From positions 1 to 64,000 of the forward strand of contig NZ_JAPMLT010000009.1 in NCBI RefSeq assembly GCF_026410385.1: DNA of 64,000 bases. Direction: 5' to 3'. The notes below the pieces were generated by a model. The model did no database searches, was not told the origin of the DNA, and was given only the letters and a program-made list of their open reading frames with translations. A program made the position numbers and the translations under genes. Of the stretch, positions 52,593 to 60,902 are shown in pieces (position 1 is the stretch's first letter; the number at the start of each line of letters is the position of its first letter). The DNA is from Tumebacillus lacus (GTDB lineage: Bacteria; Bacillota; Bacilli; Tumebacillales; Tumebacillaceae).

Positions 52593-53864
52593 TTATTTTT
52601 TCAGCAGAGTCTTCCAAGCGGTTTCAACAGACTTGAGCGCCTCAACAGGCGTCTTTTCCCCTTTGACCGCCGCTTCCAGAGCCGGGGTGAAGGCGGTGAA
52701 CAGTTGGCCGCCTTCCGGGATCACCGGACGGTTGGTCGCTTTGTCGAGCTGTGCTTTGAAGCCTTGCAGGATCTTGTCGTCTTTCAGCGCCGCATCGTCA
52801 TACGCGGACTGACGGGTCGGGAGCAGTTTGTTCTCTTTGGCGAGCAAGACTTGGTTTTCTTTTTTGTTCAGGAACTCGATAAACTTGTACGCCTCATCCG
52901 CATGCTTGGTGCCTTTGTAGATGACGAGGTTGTGGCCGCCGACCGGCGAGCCTTGGCCCTTCGGACCTGCCGGGATCGGCGCGATGCCAAAGTTGTCCGG
53001 GTTGCTCTTGAACTCTTTGCCGCTGAGGATGTCAGCCGTCGCCCACGGACCGTTGATGATCATGCCGACCTTGCCTTCTTTGAAGTCGGTCATCTGGTTG
53101 TTGTATTGGTTCGGGAAGTCGAAGTTTGCCTGCGAGAGCTTGTCGTTTTTCAGCTTCAGCAGGAATTCGAGACCTTGAACCGACTCCGGCTTGGTGATTT
53201 GGATCTCTTTGGAGTCGGTGACGGTGCCGCCGCCAAACGCCCAGAGGAACGGCTGGAGGAAGTAAGAGTCGGCCGACACGTAGTAGCCGTATTGCCCTTT
53301 GTCCGGCTGGGTCAGCTTTTTCGCCGCATCGTAAAATTCATCCATCGTCTTCGGTGCGGTTGCGACGCCCGCCTCTTGGAGCATACGCTTGTTATAGAGC
53401 AAGGCCGGCGCATCGGTCACTTGCGGGATGCCGTACGTCTTGCCCTCGTAGATGTTGTAATTCATCGGCGCTTTCATGTAATCGGCTTTGTCGGCCGCCG
53501 AGATCTTGTCATCGATCGGGAGCAGGAAGCCGAGCGCCGCAAATTCCGGCGTCCAGGCGATCTCCGCCCGGATCACGTCCGGCGCGTCGCCGCCTTGAGC
53601 GGCCGTCTTAAATTTGTTCTGCGCGTCCGTGAAGGGAACCGGTTGCATCTCGATCTTGATGTTTTTGTTGGCCGCTTCGAACTCTTTGACGATCTTTTCG
53701 AGCGTCTTGGTCTCTTCGGGGTTCATCGTCTGCCAGAACTTGATCGTCACGTTGCCGTCCTTCGACTGCGCGTTTTCCTCTTGTGCGCCGCTGCCGGAAC
53801 AGCCCGCCAATGCTGTCATGGCGAGAATCGCGGCCATCGACAGCCCCAGTGCTTTTTTCTTCAT
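52593..53864 (-). CDS. malE: Maltodextrin-binding lipoprotein of the ABC importer (MalE/MsmE family)
   Basis: A 423-residue extracellular solute-binding protein. The lipobox LAGC places the lipid-modified cysteine at 22. The mature protein is a family 1 carbohydrate-binding protein (FWQTMNPEE, AQGGDAPDVIRAEIAWTPEFA, GKVGMIINGPWA). It leads the operon malE-malF-malG-GH15. No ATPase gene is in the operon; the MsmX-type ATPase encoded just upstream should serve it. The start ATG follows AAAGGGGGA at about 8 nt. Confidence 0.93.
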   Translation of the reverse strand: MKKKALGLSMAAILAMTALAGCSGSGAQEENAQSKDGNVTIKFWQTMNPEETKTLEKIVKEFEAANKNIKIEMQPVPFTDAQNKFKTAAQGGDAPDVIRAEIAWTPEFAALGFLLPIDDKISAADKADYMKAPMNYNIYEGKTYGIPQVTDAPALLYNKRMLQEAGVATAPKTMDEFYDAAKKLTQPDKGQYGYYVSADSYFLQPFLWAFGGGTVTDSKEIQITKPESVQGLEFLLKLKNDKLSQANFDFPNQYNNQMTDFKEGKVGMIINGPWATADILSGKEFKSNPDNFGIAPIPAGPKGQGSPVGGHNLVIYKGTKHADEAYKFIEFLNKKENQVLLAKENKLLPTRQSAYDDAALKDDKILQGFKAQLDKATNRPVIPEGGQLFTAFTPALEAAVKGEKTPVEALKSVETAWKTLLKK

Positions 53865-53947
53865 TTCTGTGATCCCCCTTTATATCGGTTGCGCTTACAT
53901 CTTGATCAAATCTTTCCAACTACACCAGATCTTCTGAATACGGCACT

Positions 53948-53985
53948 ATCATACATCCAAAACGAAATTTGTGCAACCGCTTGCA
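53948..53985 (-). promoter_or_regulatory. malE promoter with LacI/CcpA-type operator over the -35
   Basis: On the minus strand TTGCAC (53971-53976), 17 nt, TATGAT (53948-53953). The palindrome TGCAAGCGGTTGCA (53972-53985) covers the -35 and has the central CG and arm layout of LacI-family and cre sites. A second, partial match (TGTAAGCGCAACC) lies near 53890-53902, downstream of the start of transcription. Confidence 0.7.
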
Positions 53986-54007
53986 TGTCCATTTTTTTGA
54001 GAAAAAG

Positions 54008-54036
54008 AAAACGCCTCCCTGTGCGGGAGACGTTTC
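54008..54036 (-). terminator. Rho-independent terminator of msmX
   Basis: AACGTCTCCC pairs with GGGAGGCGTT (mismatches in the middle) around GCACA, then TTTCTTTTTCTC on the minus strand. It separates msmX transcription from malE. Confidence 0.8.
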
Positions 54037-54065
54037 TCTTTGCCGTATCGTATGCGGGTGAAGTG

Positions 54066-55175
54066 TTAGAAAATCGCTTGTTCCGTATCCGCGTGGAACA
54101 CGTGGATCTTGTTGATGTCGAGTGCCAAGGAAACTTTGGTCAGCGGTTTGATCTCCGAACGAGCTGCCACTCGCGCCACGAGCGACTGACCCGCCAGGTT
54201 CAAGTAGACATACGATTCAGCGCCGAGCAGTTCGACCACTTCGACGTCCGCTTGGACGGTGGAATCAGGGAATGTATCGAGCACCATCGGCTCGTCATGG
54301 ACGTTTTCCGGACGGATGCCGAGGATTACTTCTTTGCCGACGACGCCCGCTTCACGCAGCGCCGCGTAACGGCCTTCCGGGAGACGGACGTTTGCGCCTT
54401 CCGCGCGGAAGAACAGCGCGCCGCCTTCTTCGACGAGGTTGCCGCGCAGGAAGTTCATCGACGGGGAACCGATGAACGACGCGACAAACACGTTGTTCGG
54501 ATGGTTGTAGATCTCTTGCGGCGTGCCGACCTGCTGGATCAGGCCGTCCTTCATGACGACGATCCGGTCGCCCATCGTCATCGCTTCCGTCTGGTCATGG
54601 GTGACGTAGATGACGGTCGTTTGCAGGCGTTGGTGCAGCTTGGCGATCTCGGCGCGCATCTGCACGCGCAGTTTCGCGTCGAGGTTGGAGAGCGGCTCGT
54701 CCATCAGGAACACTTGCGGTTCGCGGACGATGGCGCGGCCGAGTGCGACGCGCTGGCGTTGACCGCCGGACAGCGCTTTCGGTTTGCGGTCGAGCAGGTG
54801 CTCGATGTCGAGGATCTTTGCCGCGTCGCGGACGCGCTTGTCGATCTCCGCTTTGCTGACTTTGCGCAGTTTCAGGCCGAACGCCATGTTTTCATAGATC
54901 GACATGTGCGGGTAGAGCGCGTAGTTTTGGAACACCATCGCGATGTCGCGGTCTTTCGGGTGCACGTCGTTGACCAGACGGTCGCCGATCAGCAGTTCCC
55001 CTTCCGTGATCTCCTCCAGACCCGCGATCATCCGCAGCGTGGTCGATTTCCCGCAGCCGGACGGACCGACCAACACGAGAAACTCGCGGTCTGCGATGTC
55101 GAGGTTGAAGTCTTTGACGGTCGCCACATCAGCGGTGTAACGCTTGTAGACATGCTTGAGTTGAACGCGTGCCAT
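54066..55175 (-). CDS. msmX: Multi-sugar ABC transporter ATPase, MsmX/UgpC type
   Basis: A 369-residue ATPase. Walker [10 protein letters not shown] (37-45), Q-loop, signature LSGGQRQRV, Walker [14 protein letters not shown] and the H-loop VTHDQTEA are intact, with a C-terminal MalK-like OB/TOBE region. MsmX energises several sugar importers in Bacillota, and the neighbouring malEFG lacks its own ATPase. The second ATG (55175) is chosen: it is 8 nt after AAGGGG, whereas the first ATG (55181) is only 2 nt away. It is a separate unit with its own terminator. Confidence 0.93.
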   Translation of the reverse strand: MARVQLKHVYKRYTADVATVKDFNLDIADREFLVLVGPSGCGKSTTLRMIAGLEEITEGELLIGDRLVNDVHPKDRDIAMVFQNYALYPHMSIYENMAFGLKLRKVSKAEIDKRVRDAAKILDIEHLLDRKPKALSGGQRQRVALGRAIVREPQVFLMDEPLSNLDAKLRVQMRAEIAKLHQRLQTTVIYVTHDQTEAMTMGDRIVVMKDGLIQQVGTPQEIYNHPNNVFVASFIGSPSMNFLRGNLVEEGGALFFRAEGANVRLPEGRYAALREAGVVGKEVILGIRPENVHDEPMVLDTFPDSTVQADVEVVELLGAESYVYLNLAGQSLVARVAARSEIKPLTKVSLALDINKIHVFHADTEQAIF

Positions 55176-55274
55176 TGTCATATCCCCTTACCGAGTAGAT
55201 TTGCTCTTAGTATATCGTTCCTGCCCGCTTTCGACGATTGGACAGATTGAACAAAAGGTGCGGGGTGCGCTTGT

Positions 55275-56252
55275 TCAGAGTGACCGACAGAGCGTCAACG
55301 CCACCCACAGCGTCCAGCCCTGAATCGGCTTGCGAATGTCATAACCGGTCAGTTCCGTCACCCGGTCCAGCCGATAGAGCAACGTGTTGCGGTGGATATA
55401 CAGCGACCGAGCCGTATCGGCCACCTGTTGCCCGTGCTCCAAAAACGCAAAGATCGTCTCGCGAAGCTCGGCCGACAGCGACTCCAGCACCTGACCCGGC
55501 AGCACCTCCGCGAGAAAATCATCGCGCATCTCCGTCGGCAGTCCGTACAGCAGCCGGGCGATGCCCAGCCGGTCATAGCGATGCACCGACTCCCGGCTGC
55601 GGTACAGCCGTCCGGCAGCCAGCGCAAACTCCGCTTCATAGCAGGCCGGCGCCAGATCGCGCAGCCTCTTCACAGCCGACACGCCTGCCACCGCGGGCGC
55701 GTACAGCTCCGCCTCCAGCGTCCCCAACACCGCCCTCAGCCCGCCGTCCGCCTCCTCTTCGATCCGCTCCGGCGGCAGCAACAGCCGAATCGTCGACGAC
55801 CCCGACCGCACGAGCAGCCCCGCCTGCCCCTCGCCTTCCTCCTGCTCTTCATGCGCCAACAGTTCGCCGAGCAACGCCATCGCGTCGCCGAGCAACTCCT
55901 CCTCTGCATCGCCCCGCAGTTCCACCGCCACCACGACCGCCGCATCGCCCGGCCAGCCGATCTGAGGCAACACCTGAGCCAGCCGTTCCGCCGACACCTC
56001 GCCCTCGCCGCCGAGCCACGAGAGCACCTCCTGCCGCATATGCGCCGACTCTTGCTCGACGCTGCTGTACACATACAACTCCAGCAGTTGCGCCATCTCC
56101 GGCGGCATCGCCGCGACCGGCACGCGCAAACGGTTTCGCCCCCCCGCCGGTATCCACCACACTCCGTCTTCACACAGCGGCCGCGTCATCGCGCCTTCCT
56201 CCATCGTTCCGAACGAACGTAAAATCTCCGCCAGCCTCACCTGTTCGATCAT
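55275..56252 (-). CDS. PucR/CdaR-family transcriptional regulator
   Basis: A protein of about 325 residues. The C-terminal ~60 residues are the PucR-type HTH (VADTARSLYIHRNTLLYRL, then LTGYDIRKP), typical of CdaR/PucR activators. The N-terminal 250 residues form an acidic, GGDEF-like or unclassified sensory region rich in Glu, Ala and Leu. The start is uncertain: GTG 56264, ATG 56258 and ATG 56252 are in frame. The last has GAGG 6 nt before it and is used here. It lies 99 nt upstream of msmX on the same strand, so it may regulate sugar uptake. Confidence 0.82.
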   Translation of the reverse strand: MIEQVRLAEILRSFGTMEEGAMTRPLCEDGVWWIPAGGRNRLRVPVAAMPPEMAQLLELYVYSSVEQESAHMRQEVLSWLGGEGEVSAERLAQVLPQIGWPGDAAVVVAVELRGDAEEELLGDAMALLGELLAHEEQEEGEGQAGLLVRSGSSTIRLLLPPERIEEEADGGLRAVLGTLEAELYAPAVAGVSAVKRLRDLAPACYEAEFALAAGRLYRSRESVHRYDRLGIARLLYGLPTEMRDDFLAEVLPGQVLESLSAELRETIFAFLEHGQQVADTARSLYIHRNTLLYRLDRVTELTGYDIRKPIQGWTLWVALTLCRSL

Positions 56253-56360
56253 CTTCATCCTCACTTTTCCCGAGCGTCATGTGCTTCTACTGTACCCGAA
56301 AACGGCAAAAAGGAGCAACGCCGTCTCCCGCGCTGCCCCATCTGTCGTTTTTCCTGTCAA

Positions 56361-57719
56361 TCAAGCCTGTGCCGCTTCCGAACGCGGCTCCTTCGTCACA
56401 AAGCCCATCTTCTCCCAACGTCTGGAACGCCAGCGCCACAGCATCAGCAGACCGCGCAGCCACTCATCGCAGGCAAACGCGATCCACATCCCGGCGAGTC
56501 CGAGGCCGAAGTGAATGCCGAGAATGTAGCAGAGCGACACCGACACGCCCCACATCGAGAGGATGCCCATATACACCGGAAACTTCGCATCGCCCGCCGC
56601 CCTCAGCGACGAGATGATCACGAGATTGAACGTGCGTCCCGGCTCCAACAGGATCGTCAGCAGGATCAACGTCCCGCCGAGCGCGATGATCTCCGGATTG
56701 TCGGTGAAGATCGACAGCAACCGCTCGCGGAACAGCGAGAACAGCAACGCCATCAAAAGCGACACGACCAGTGACAATTTCAGTGATCGCATGCACGTCT
56801 GATACGCCGCCTCCTTGTCGCCCGCGCCGATCTGATGCCCGACGAGGATCTGCGTCGCCTGACCGACCGCGACCGAGAACAGGTAGATGAACATCATGAT
56901 GTTTTGCACATAGATCTTCGTCGTGATCGCTTCCGCCCCGAGCATCGCCACAAACGTGACCACCGCGATCTGCGAACCGTTGTACGACAAGACCTCCCCC
57001 GCCGCCGGCACGCCGATACGCAAAATGTTCTTCAGCACCTGCTTCGGATAGCCTGTCAGCAGATGCCACGGCAGTTGCATGTCAACGCGACGCACCAAGA
57101 TCCACATCAACACCGCCGCCCCGACGATCCGCGAGATCACCGTCGAACAGGCCACCCCGGCGACGCCTTCCACCGGCAGATCAAACGGCCCGAACAGCAC
57201 AAACCAGTTGCCGACCACGTTCAGGACGTTGACGCCCATCGTGACATACATCGCGTCCTTCGTATATCCGTACGAGCGCACCACCGTGCCGGCCGTCACC
57301 GAGATCGCCTCAAAGAAGAGCAGGCCGCCGACGATGGCGAGGAACATCCGTCCCGGCTCCATCAACTCGTCCGGCAACCCCATCGCCGAGAGCAGAAACG
57401 GTCCCAAGAAATACAGCACCGCCGCCAAGACGATGCCAAAAATCAAATTGACTGCCAGCGACACGACGACCACTTCGGCCGCCTTTTCCCGCTCTTTCGC
57501 GCCCAGATACTGCGATCCGACAATCCCGGCTCCGAGCGCGACAAATCCCAACATCACAATCGCAAATCCGATCAATTGATTCGCCACACCGACAGCTGCC
57601 ACCGCATGATCCGAATAGCCGCTGAGCATCAGCGTATCCGCGTTGCCCATCAGCATCCGCAGCGAGATCTCCACGAAAATCGGCCATGTCAGAGCAAAGA
57701 GCGTCAGTTTCTTATCCAT
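56361..57719 (-). CDS. MATE family efflux transporter (NorM/DinF type)
   Basis: A 452-residue membrane protein with twelve predicted helices in two MatE repeats. MATE pumps export cationic drugs or metabolites using sodium or proton gradients; the substrate is not predictable. ATG 57719 follows GGAG with 5 nt spacing and gives a start right before the first helix (LTLFALTWPIFVEISL). An in-frame extension back to 57860 looks non-coding. It is monocistronic. Confidence 0.9.
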   Translation of the reverse strand: MDKKLTLFALTWPIFVEISLRMLMGNADTLMLSGYSDHAVAAVGVANQLIGFAIVMLGFVALGAGIVGSQYLGAKEREKAAEVVVVSLAVNLIFGIVLAAVLYFLGPFLLSAMGLPDELMEPGRMFLAIVGGLLFFEAISVTAGTVVRSYGYTKDAMYVTMGVNVLNVVGNWFVLFGPFDLPVEGVAGVACSTVISRIVGAAVLMWILVRRVDMQLPWHLLTGYPKQVLKNILRIGVPAAGEVLSYNGSQIAVVTFVAMLGAEAITTKIYVQNIMMFIYLFSVAVGQATQILVGHQIGAGDKEAAYQTCMRSLKLSLVVSLLMALLFSLFRERLLSIFTDNPEIIALGGTLILLTILLEPGRTFNLVIISSLRAAGDAKFPVYMGILSMWGVSVSLCYILGIHFGLGLAGMWIAFACDEWLRGLLMLWRWRSRRWEKMGFVTKEPRSEAAQA

Positions 57720-57837
57720 CTGGTCTCCACTCATCTCTTCTCTAGAAATAAAAACAAAGCCTAGTATACCACTTGACGGACTGCCCTGACACCTGACGAC
57801 ATTTCCCTGAATTCCCCGGGAAATATCGACAGCCTCT

Positions 57838-57880
57838 GCAAAAAAGGCAACACTCCCCACACAGTATGGGAAGCATTGCC
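57838..57880 (-). terminator. Rho-independent terminator of the ArsC/Spx-like gene
   Basis: GGCAA..CT.CCC pairs with GGG.AG..TTGCC (interrupted stem) and is followed by TTTTTT on the minus strand, 10 nt after the stop codon. Confidence 0.85.
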
Positions 57881-57889
57881 TTCCTATTC

Positions 57890-58234
57890 TTATCGGATCA
57901 ACTCCGCGATCTTCTCTTCATCAAGCCCGACGACGATCCCTTTTTCCGTTTGAATGATCGGCCGCTTGATCAGAGTCGGCTCGCAGGCCATCACGTCGGC
58001 CAGATCCTGCTCCGTCATCGCCAGCAGCTCTTCCTTGCGCTCCTTGTATACCGGCGAGTTGGATCGTACCAGATCATGCACCCGCAGACCCATCGCCTGC
58101 GCGACCTCCAGGATCTCACCGGCATTCAACATGCTGTCCACCAGATTCCGTTCGACAACTTCCGCTCCCGAGAGAACCTCTCTCGTCTTTTTGGTCTTGC
58201 TTCAGGTCGGGTGATACATCATCGTGATCGACAT
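57890..58234 (-). CDS. ArsC/Spx/MgsR-family thioredoxin-fold protein, probable selenoprotein with Sec11 encoded by TGA
   Basis: A 114-residue protein if the in-frame TGA at 58202-58204 is read as selenocysteine. It begins MSITMMYHPT, TGA is codon 11, and the frame goes on SKTKKTREVL to a full ArsC/Spx-type domain (NLVD, ELLAMTEQDLADVM, LIKRPIIQTEKGIVVG). In Cys homologues this spot is the catalytic cysteine (HPTCSK). The length fits the ~115-residue family only when the TGA is included. ATG 58234 lies 9 nt after AAAGGAG; the short frame from 58141 has no ribosome binding site and lacks the active site. A near-ideal SECIS hairpin starts 13 nt after the TGA codon's end. Expected role: a thiol/selenol reductase; the RPI motif is shared with arsenate reductases. 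Confidence 0.92.
58169..58185 (-). promoter_or_regulatory. Bacterial SECIS element of the ArsC/Spx-like selenoprotein mRNA
   Basis: A perfect 7-bp stem CGAGAGA / UCUCUCG closing a GGU triloop (plus-strand CGAGAGAACCTCTCTCG). The loop starts 23 nt after the UGA, inside the 16-37 nt window, and has G in both first loop positions, meeting published bacterial SECIS rules. The codons still encode a family-like sequence (TREVLSG), so the hairpin is embedded in coding sequence, as expected for bacteria. Confidence 0.85.
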
Positions 58235-58353
58235 ACAGACCAACTCCTTTTTTCTTTTATTCTATCATTTCCACCGATCCTTTTGGTATATTTCCCCCGC
58301 TCCCGGAGTAGACTGCTACCATATCCCGCAGCCGCAAAAGGAGCGTATCTCTC

Positions 58354-58446
58354 ATGACCCCGACCAAACATCAGCGTCAACTCATCCTCGCCTTCATCCA
58401 AAAGAAAATCAGCGAAGACACCCTCCGCCAATCCTTGAAAAAATGA
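58354..58446 (+). CDS. Possible 30-residue basic protein
   Basis: A 30-codon frame with ATG 10 nt after AAAGGAG and a TGA stop followed by a strong hairpin. The product is basic with regular heptad-like Leu/Ile spacing (QLILAFIQKKISEDTLRQSL), suggesting one amphipathic helix. It is divergent from the selenoprotein gene. I do not recognise it; the ribosome binding site, helix-like composition and terminator are the only support. Confidence 0.5.
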   Translation: MTPTKHQRQLILAFIQKKISEDTLRQSLKK

Positions 58447-58476
58447 TCCCAGGCCCTTCCAAACAGACCTGCCGCC

Positions 58477-58533
58477 AAAAAGCGCCCCTCGAAAAGCACC
58501 GGAGACGCCGTGACTTTCCAAGAGGCGCTTTTT
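58477..58533. terminator. Long bidirectional terminator before gerAB
   Basis: AAAAAGCGCC (58477) pairs with GGCGCTTTTT (58524-58533), with further pairing inside (CTC.AAAAG / CTTT..GAG). It sits between the small plus-strand ORF and the end of the gerA operon on the minus strand. Confidence 0.82.
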
Positions 58534-58540
58534 CCGTCGC

Positions 58541-59683
58541 TCAACTCGACTTGCGCATCTGCGCCTGCTTCTCCTCCTCCGCCTCCTTGCGGGCTGCGGC
58601 GAGCTTCTTTTTCCTCAAAAAGCCGGCTGCAAAGACGAGCATCGGCACCCCGAACGCCACCGCGAGCGCGGCCGGCGGCCAGTAGTCGGACAACAGACGC
58701 ATCGCGCGGCCGTGATCGAGCACCACCCAATAGCCAAATCCGCCGAGCACCAGCGTTGTCGGCAGGATCACCGGGCGATAGTCTTTCAGACCGAGCACAT
58801 GCGAGACCGACATGCAGGCGCACATCAGGCTCATCATCGTCTGCACCAGCGCCGACGTCGCGAAAAAGGCGATCATGATCATCTCGTAGCGGTGGATAAA
58901 CTGCCCGATCTCCGCGCTGCGGGCGAGTTGCATGCAAGCGACGATGTACTGCCCCGTCATCTCCGGCGAGAGCACCCCCGCTTCCAAGATCGGCCACTGG
59001 AGGACAAACAGCCCGCCGTACACGATCGCCAGCGGCGCAGACTTTTTCCACGTCAGACGATCTCTCACCAGCGGCAAAATCAACGCCGTCATCAACGTGG
59101 CCATCGCCCAGTCGGTGTCATTGTGGCGAGACGCCTTGATCGTATTCACAAAGCCGTTTTGAAAGACCGGCAGCAGTTCGCGAATATCAAACTGATAGAT
59201 CGACCCGAACAACACCAGCACGTTCAGCGCAATGATCGAAAAACTACCGACCAGCGCCATCCGCGCGATCACCTCCAGCCCTTGATACACCGCGTAGACC
59301 GCAACCGCGCCTCCGACCAAGATGAACACGATCACCGGCACCTCAGGCAAAAAATAATCCATCAGATGATACACAAACGTGATCATCACCGTGCCAAACG
59401 CACCGAGGAAAAAGAGAAAGAGCAAGGCGGCGATCAACTTGCCGCCCCATTTCCCCAGCAACAGTGCCGCCTGCTCCACCATGTTCTTCTCCGGCAACCG
59501 CAGCATGACGATCACCGTGATCAGCATCACCGCCATCCCTTGCAGCGTCGATAAGATCGTCGCCATCCACATGTCACTGCCCGCCTCGCGGGCCATGATC
59601 CCTTGCGTTAGCCCAATCGCCTTGGCATAGACCATATTCACCACCAAGCCCATCAGCATCCCGTTGGTGATGCGCACCTTCAT
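58541..59683 (-). CDS. gerAB: Spore germination receptor subunit B (GerAB/APC superfamily)
   Basis: A 380-residue membrane protein with ten predicted helices of the GerAB/Spore_permease family (PF03845 type). In the spore inner membrane it is the likely nutrient-binding subunit of the A-B-C receptor. The start ATG is 4 nt after GGAAGTGA-type sequence, 4 nt downstream of the gerAC stop. It is the third gene of the operon. The germinant cannot be predicted. Confidence 0.9.
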   Translation of the reverse strand: MKVRITNGMLMGLVVNMVYAKAIGLTQGIMAREAGSDMWMATILSTLQGMAVMLITVIVMLRLPEKNMVEQAALLLGKWGGKLIAALLFLFFLGAFGTVMITFVYHLMDYFLPEVPVIVFILVGGAVAVYAVYQGLEVIARMALVGSFSIIALNVLVLFGSIYQFDIRELLPVFQNGFVNTIKASRHNDTDWAMATLMTALILPLVRDRLTWKKSAPLAIVYGGLFVLQWPILEAGVLSPEMTGQYIVACMQLARSAEIGQFIHRYEMIMIAFFATSALVQTMMSLMCACMSVSHVLGLKDYRPVILPTTLVLGGFGYWVVLDHGRAMRLLSDYWPPAALAVAFGVPMLVFAAGFLRKKKLAAARKEAEEEKQAQMRKSS

Positions 59684-59687
59684 GAGA

Positions 59688-60902
59688 TCACTTCCTTGAT
59701 TTTGTCGCCTTGTGCAGCAAAACCGGGCTGTTGATATTGGCTTCCACCGTCACCCGCACCTGCGCCTTTTCAAACGCATCGTCCCAGCTCTGCGCCATCT
59801 GCCGCCACTCGGCCGGGTAGTGATTTTCAAACACCTTGCCGAGCTCCAGAAAATCCACGTGATAGCGCTTCTGAGCGGCTTCCAGCACACTCTCGATCTC
59901 CCCGCGCAGAAGATCGGCCGCCTCCTTCTCCGCTTGCTGCATCCACACATACTGATCCTCGACATCGGGGCACCCGAGTTCCACCAGATCGATCATGGCC
60001 TTCACCCGCACGTCGAACTCGACCTTCCCCTTCTCATACACCGGCTTCACCTGAAATTTCGCGTTCTTCATCTCCAGCGTCGAACTGCGCTCCCGTTGAC
60101 CTGCGCAAGGCAATGTGATCACTCGTGATTCCACATGTTCGACGAACCAGAGCAGCCCGTGACTCTCCTTGGTCGACAGCCAGCCGACCATCTTGTCCCG
60201 GTTAAACACCGCCGTCCCGGACAGTTCCACCTGCGGATTGGACCCAAACTCCCCGTTCGCCTTGGCGGAGATCTGTCGGTTCTTCGGCGATACGCGAGCC
60301 AGCACCGGATGCGTCGTGCGGCTGAGATAGGCGGCTTGCAACGTTCTCATATCGGTGCGCGGCGCTTCCGCCACGATCTCGCTGTAGCGAAACAGTTTGT
60401 CCATCGACACGCCGGGGATCACCTCAAGACCGGTCTTTGTCGTGATCAAGTGACTGGCCTCATCCTCCGTCACCACCACCCAGGTGCGCATCCGCAACTC
60501 ATGATTGCGCGAAAAAAAGTCGATGATCTCGCTCACCCCTTCGCGAGCCACCTCCTCGTTGATCACGATCACCTGATTGTGAGCCCAAAACACCCGCCTT
60601 GACGAATAGCGAGCCAGATTGCGAATCGCCTCAAAGATCGACCGCCCCTCCGCGCTCGCCGTCCAGATCGGCTGCCCCGTCCCGGCTGTCGGCGCTCCGG
60701 TCTGGCCGCGCACATCGCCGGGACGGGCGATCTGCGCCGTCACCTTGATCGTGCCCGGCTCCTTGCCTTTGTCGAGCCCGACCGCCATCACCATCGCCAA
60801 ATCATCGATCTCACGCGACCCCAGACACCCCGTCATCAGCAGCGATGAGATCACCAGCCACAGAACCAGCGTCGTTCCCTTTACGACTTTCCGCTTCTCC
60901 AC
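59688..60902 (-). CDS. gerAC: Spore germination receptor subunit C lipoprotein (GerAC family)
   Basis: A 404-residue lipoprotein. The lipobox MTGC gives the lipidated cysteine at 26, followed by LGSREIDDLAMVMAVGLD, a hallmark of the family, and a C-terminal Spore_GerAC domain. It anchors to the outer face of the spore inner membrane. Its start overlaps the end of gerAA by 22 nt, indicating translational coupling. Confidence 0.92.
   Translation of the reverse strand: MEKRKVVKGTTLVLWLVISSLLMTGCLGSREIDDLAMVMAVGLDKGKEPGTIKVTAQIARPGDVRGQTGAPTAGTGQPIWTASAEGRSIFEAIRNLARYSSRRVFWAHNQVIVINEEVAREGVSEIIDFFSRNHELRMRTWVVVTEDEASHLITTKTGLEVIPGVSMDKLFRYSEIVAEAPRTDMRTLQAAYLSRTTHPVLARVSPKNRQISAKANGEFGSNPQVELSGTAVFNRDKMVGWLSTKESHGLLWFVEHVESRVITLPCAGQRERSSTLEMKNAKFQVKPVYEKGKVEFDVRVKAMIDLVELGCPDVEDQYVWMQQAEKEAADLLRGEIESVLEAAQKRYHVDFLELGKVFENHYPAEWRQMAQSWDDAFEKAQVRVTVEANINSPVLLHKATKSRK

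Noticed and set aside
53880-53905. A second complete cre/LacI-type operator downstream of the malE start of transcription
   Set aside because: Only the left half (TGTAAGCG) matches well and the right half diverges, so it is mentioned as a partial match but not called as its own feature.
57890-58141. An 83-codon gene starting at GTG 58141
   Set aside because: It lacks a ribosome binding site and the active-site segment. The longer frame through TGA has a good start signal, family length and a SECIS hairpin.
58169-58185. A terminator or operator explanation for the CGAGAGA/TCTCTCG hairpin
   Set aside because: It lies inside coding sequence, has no T run and is placed exactly 23 nt after the in-frame TGA with a GGU loop, which fits a SECIS much better.
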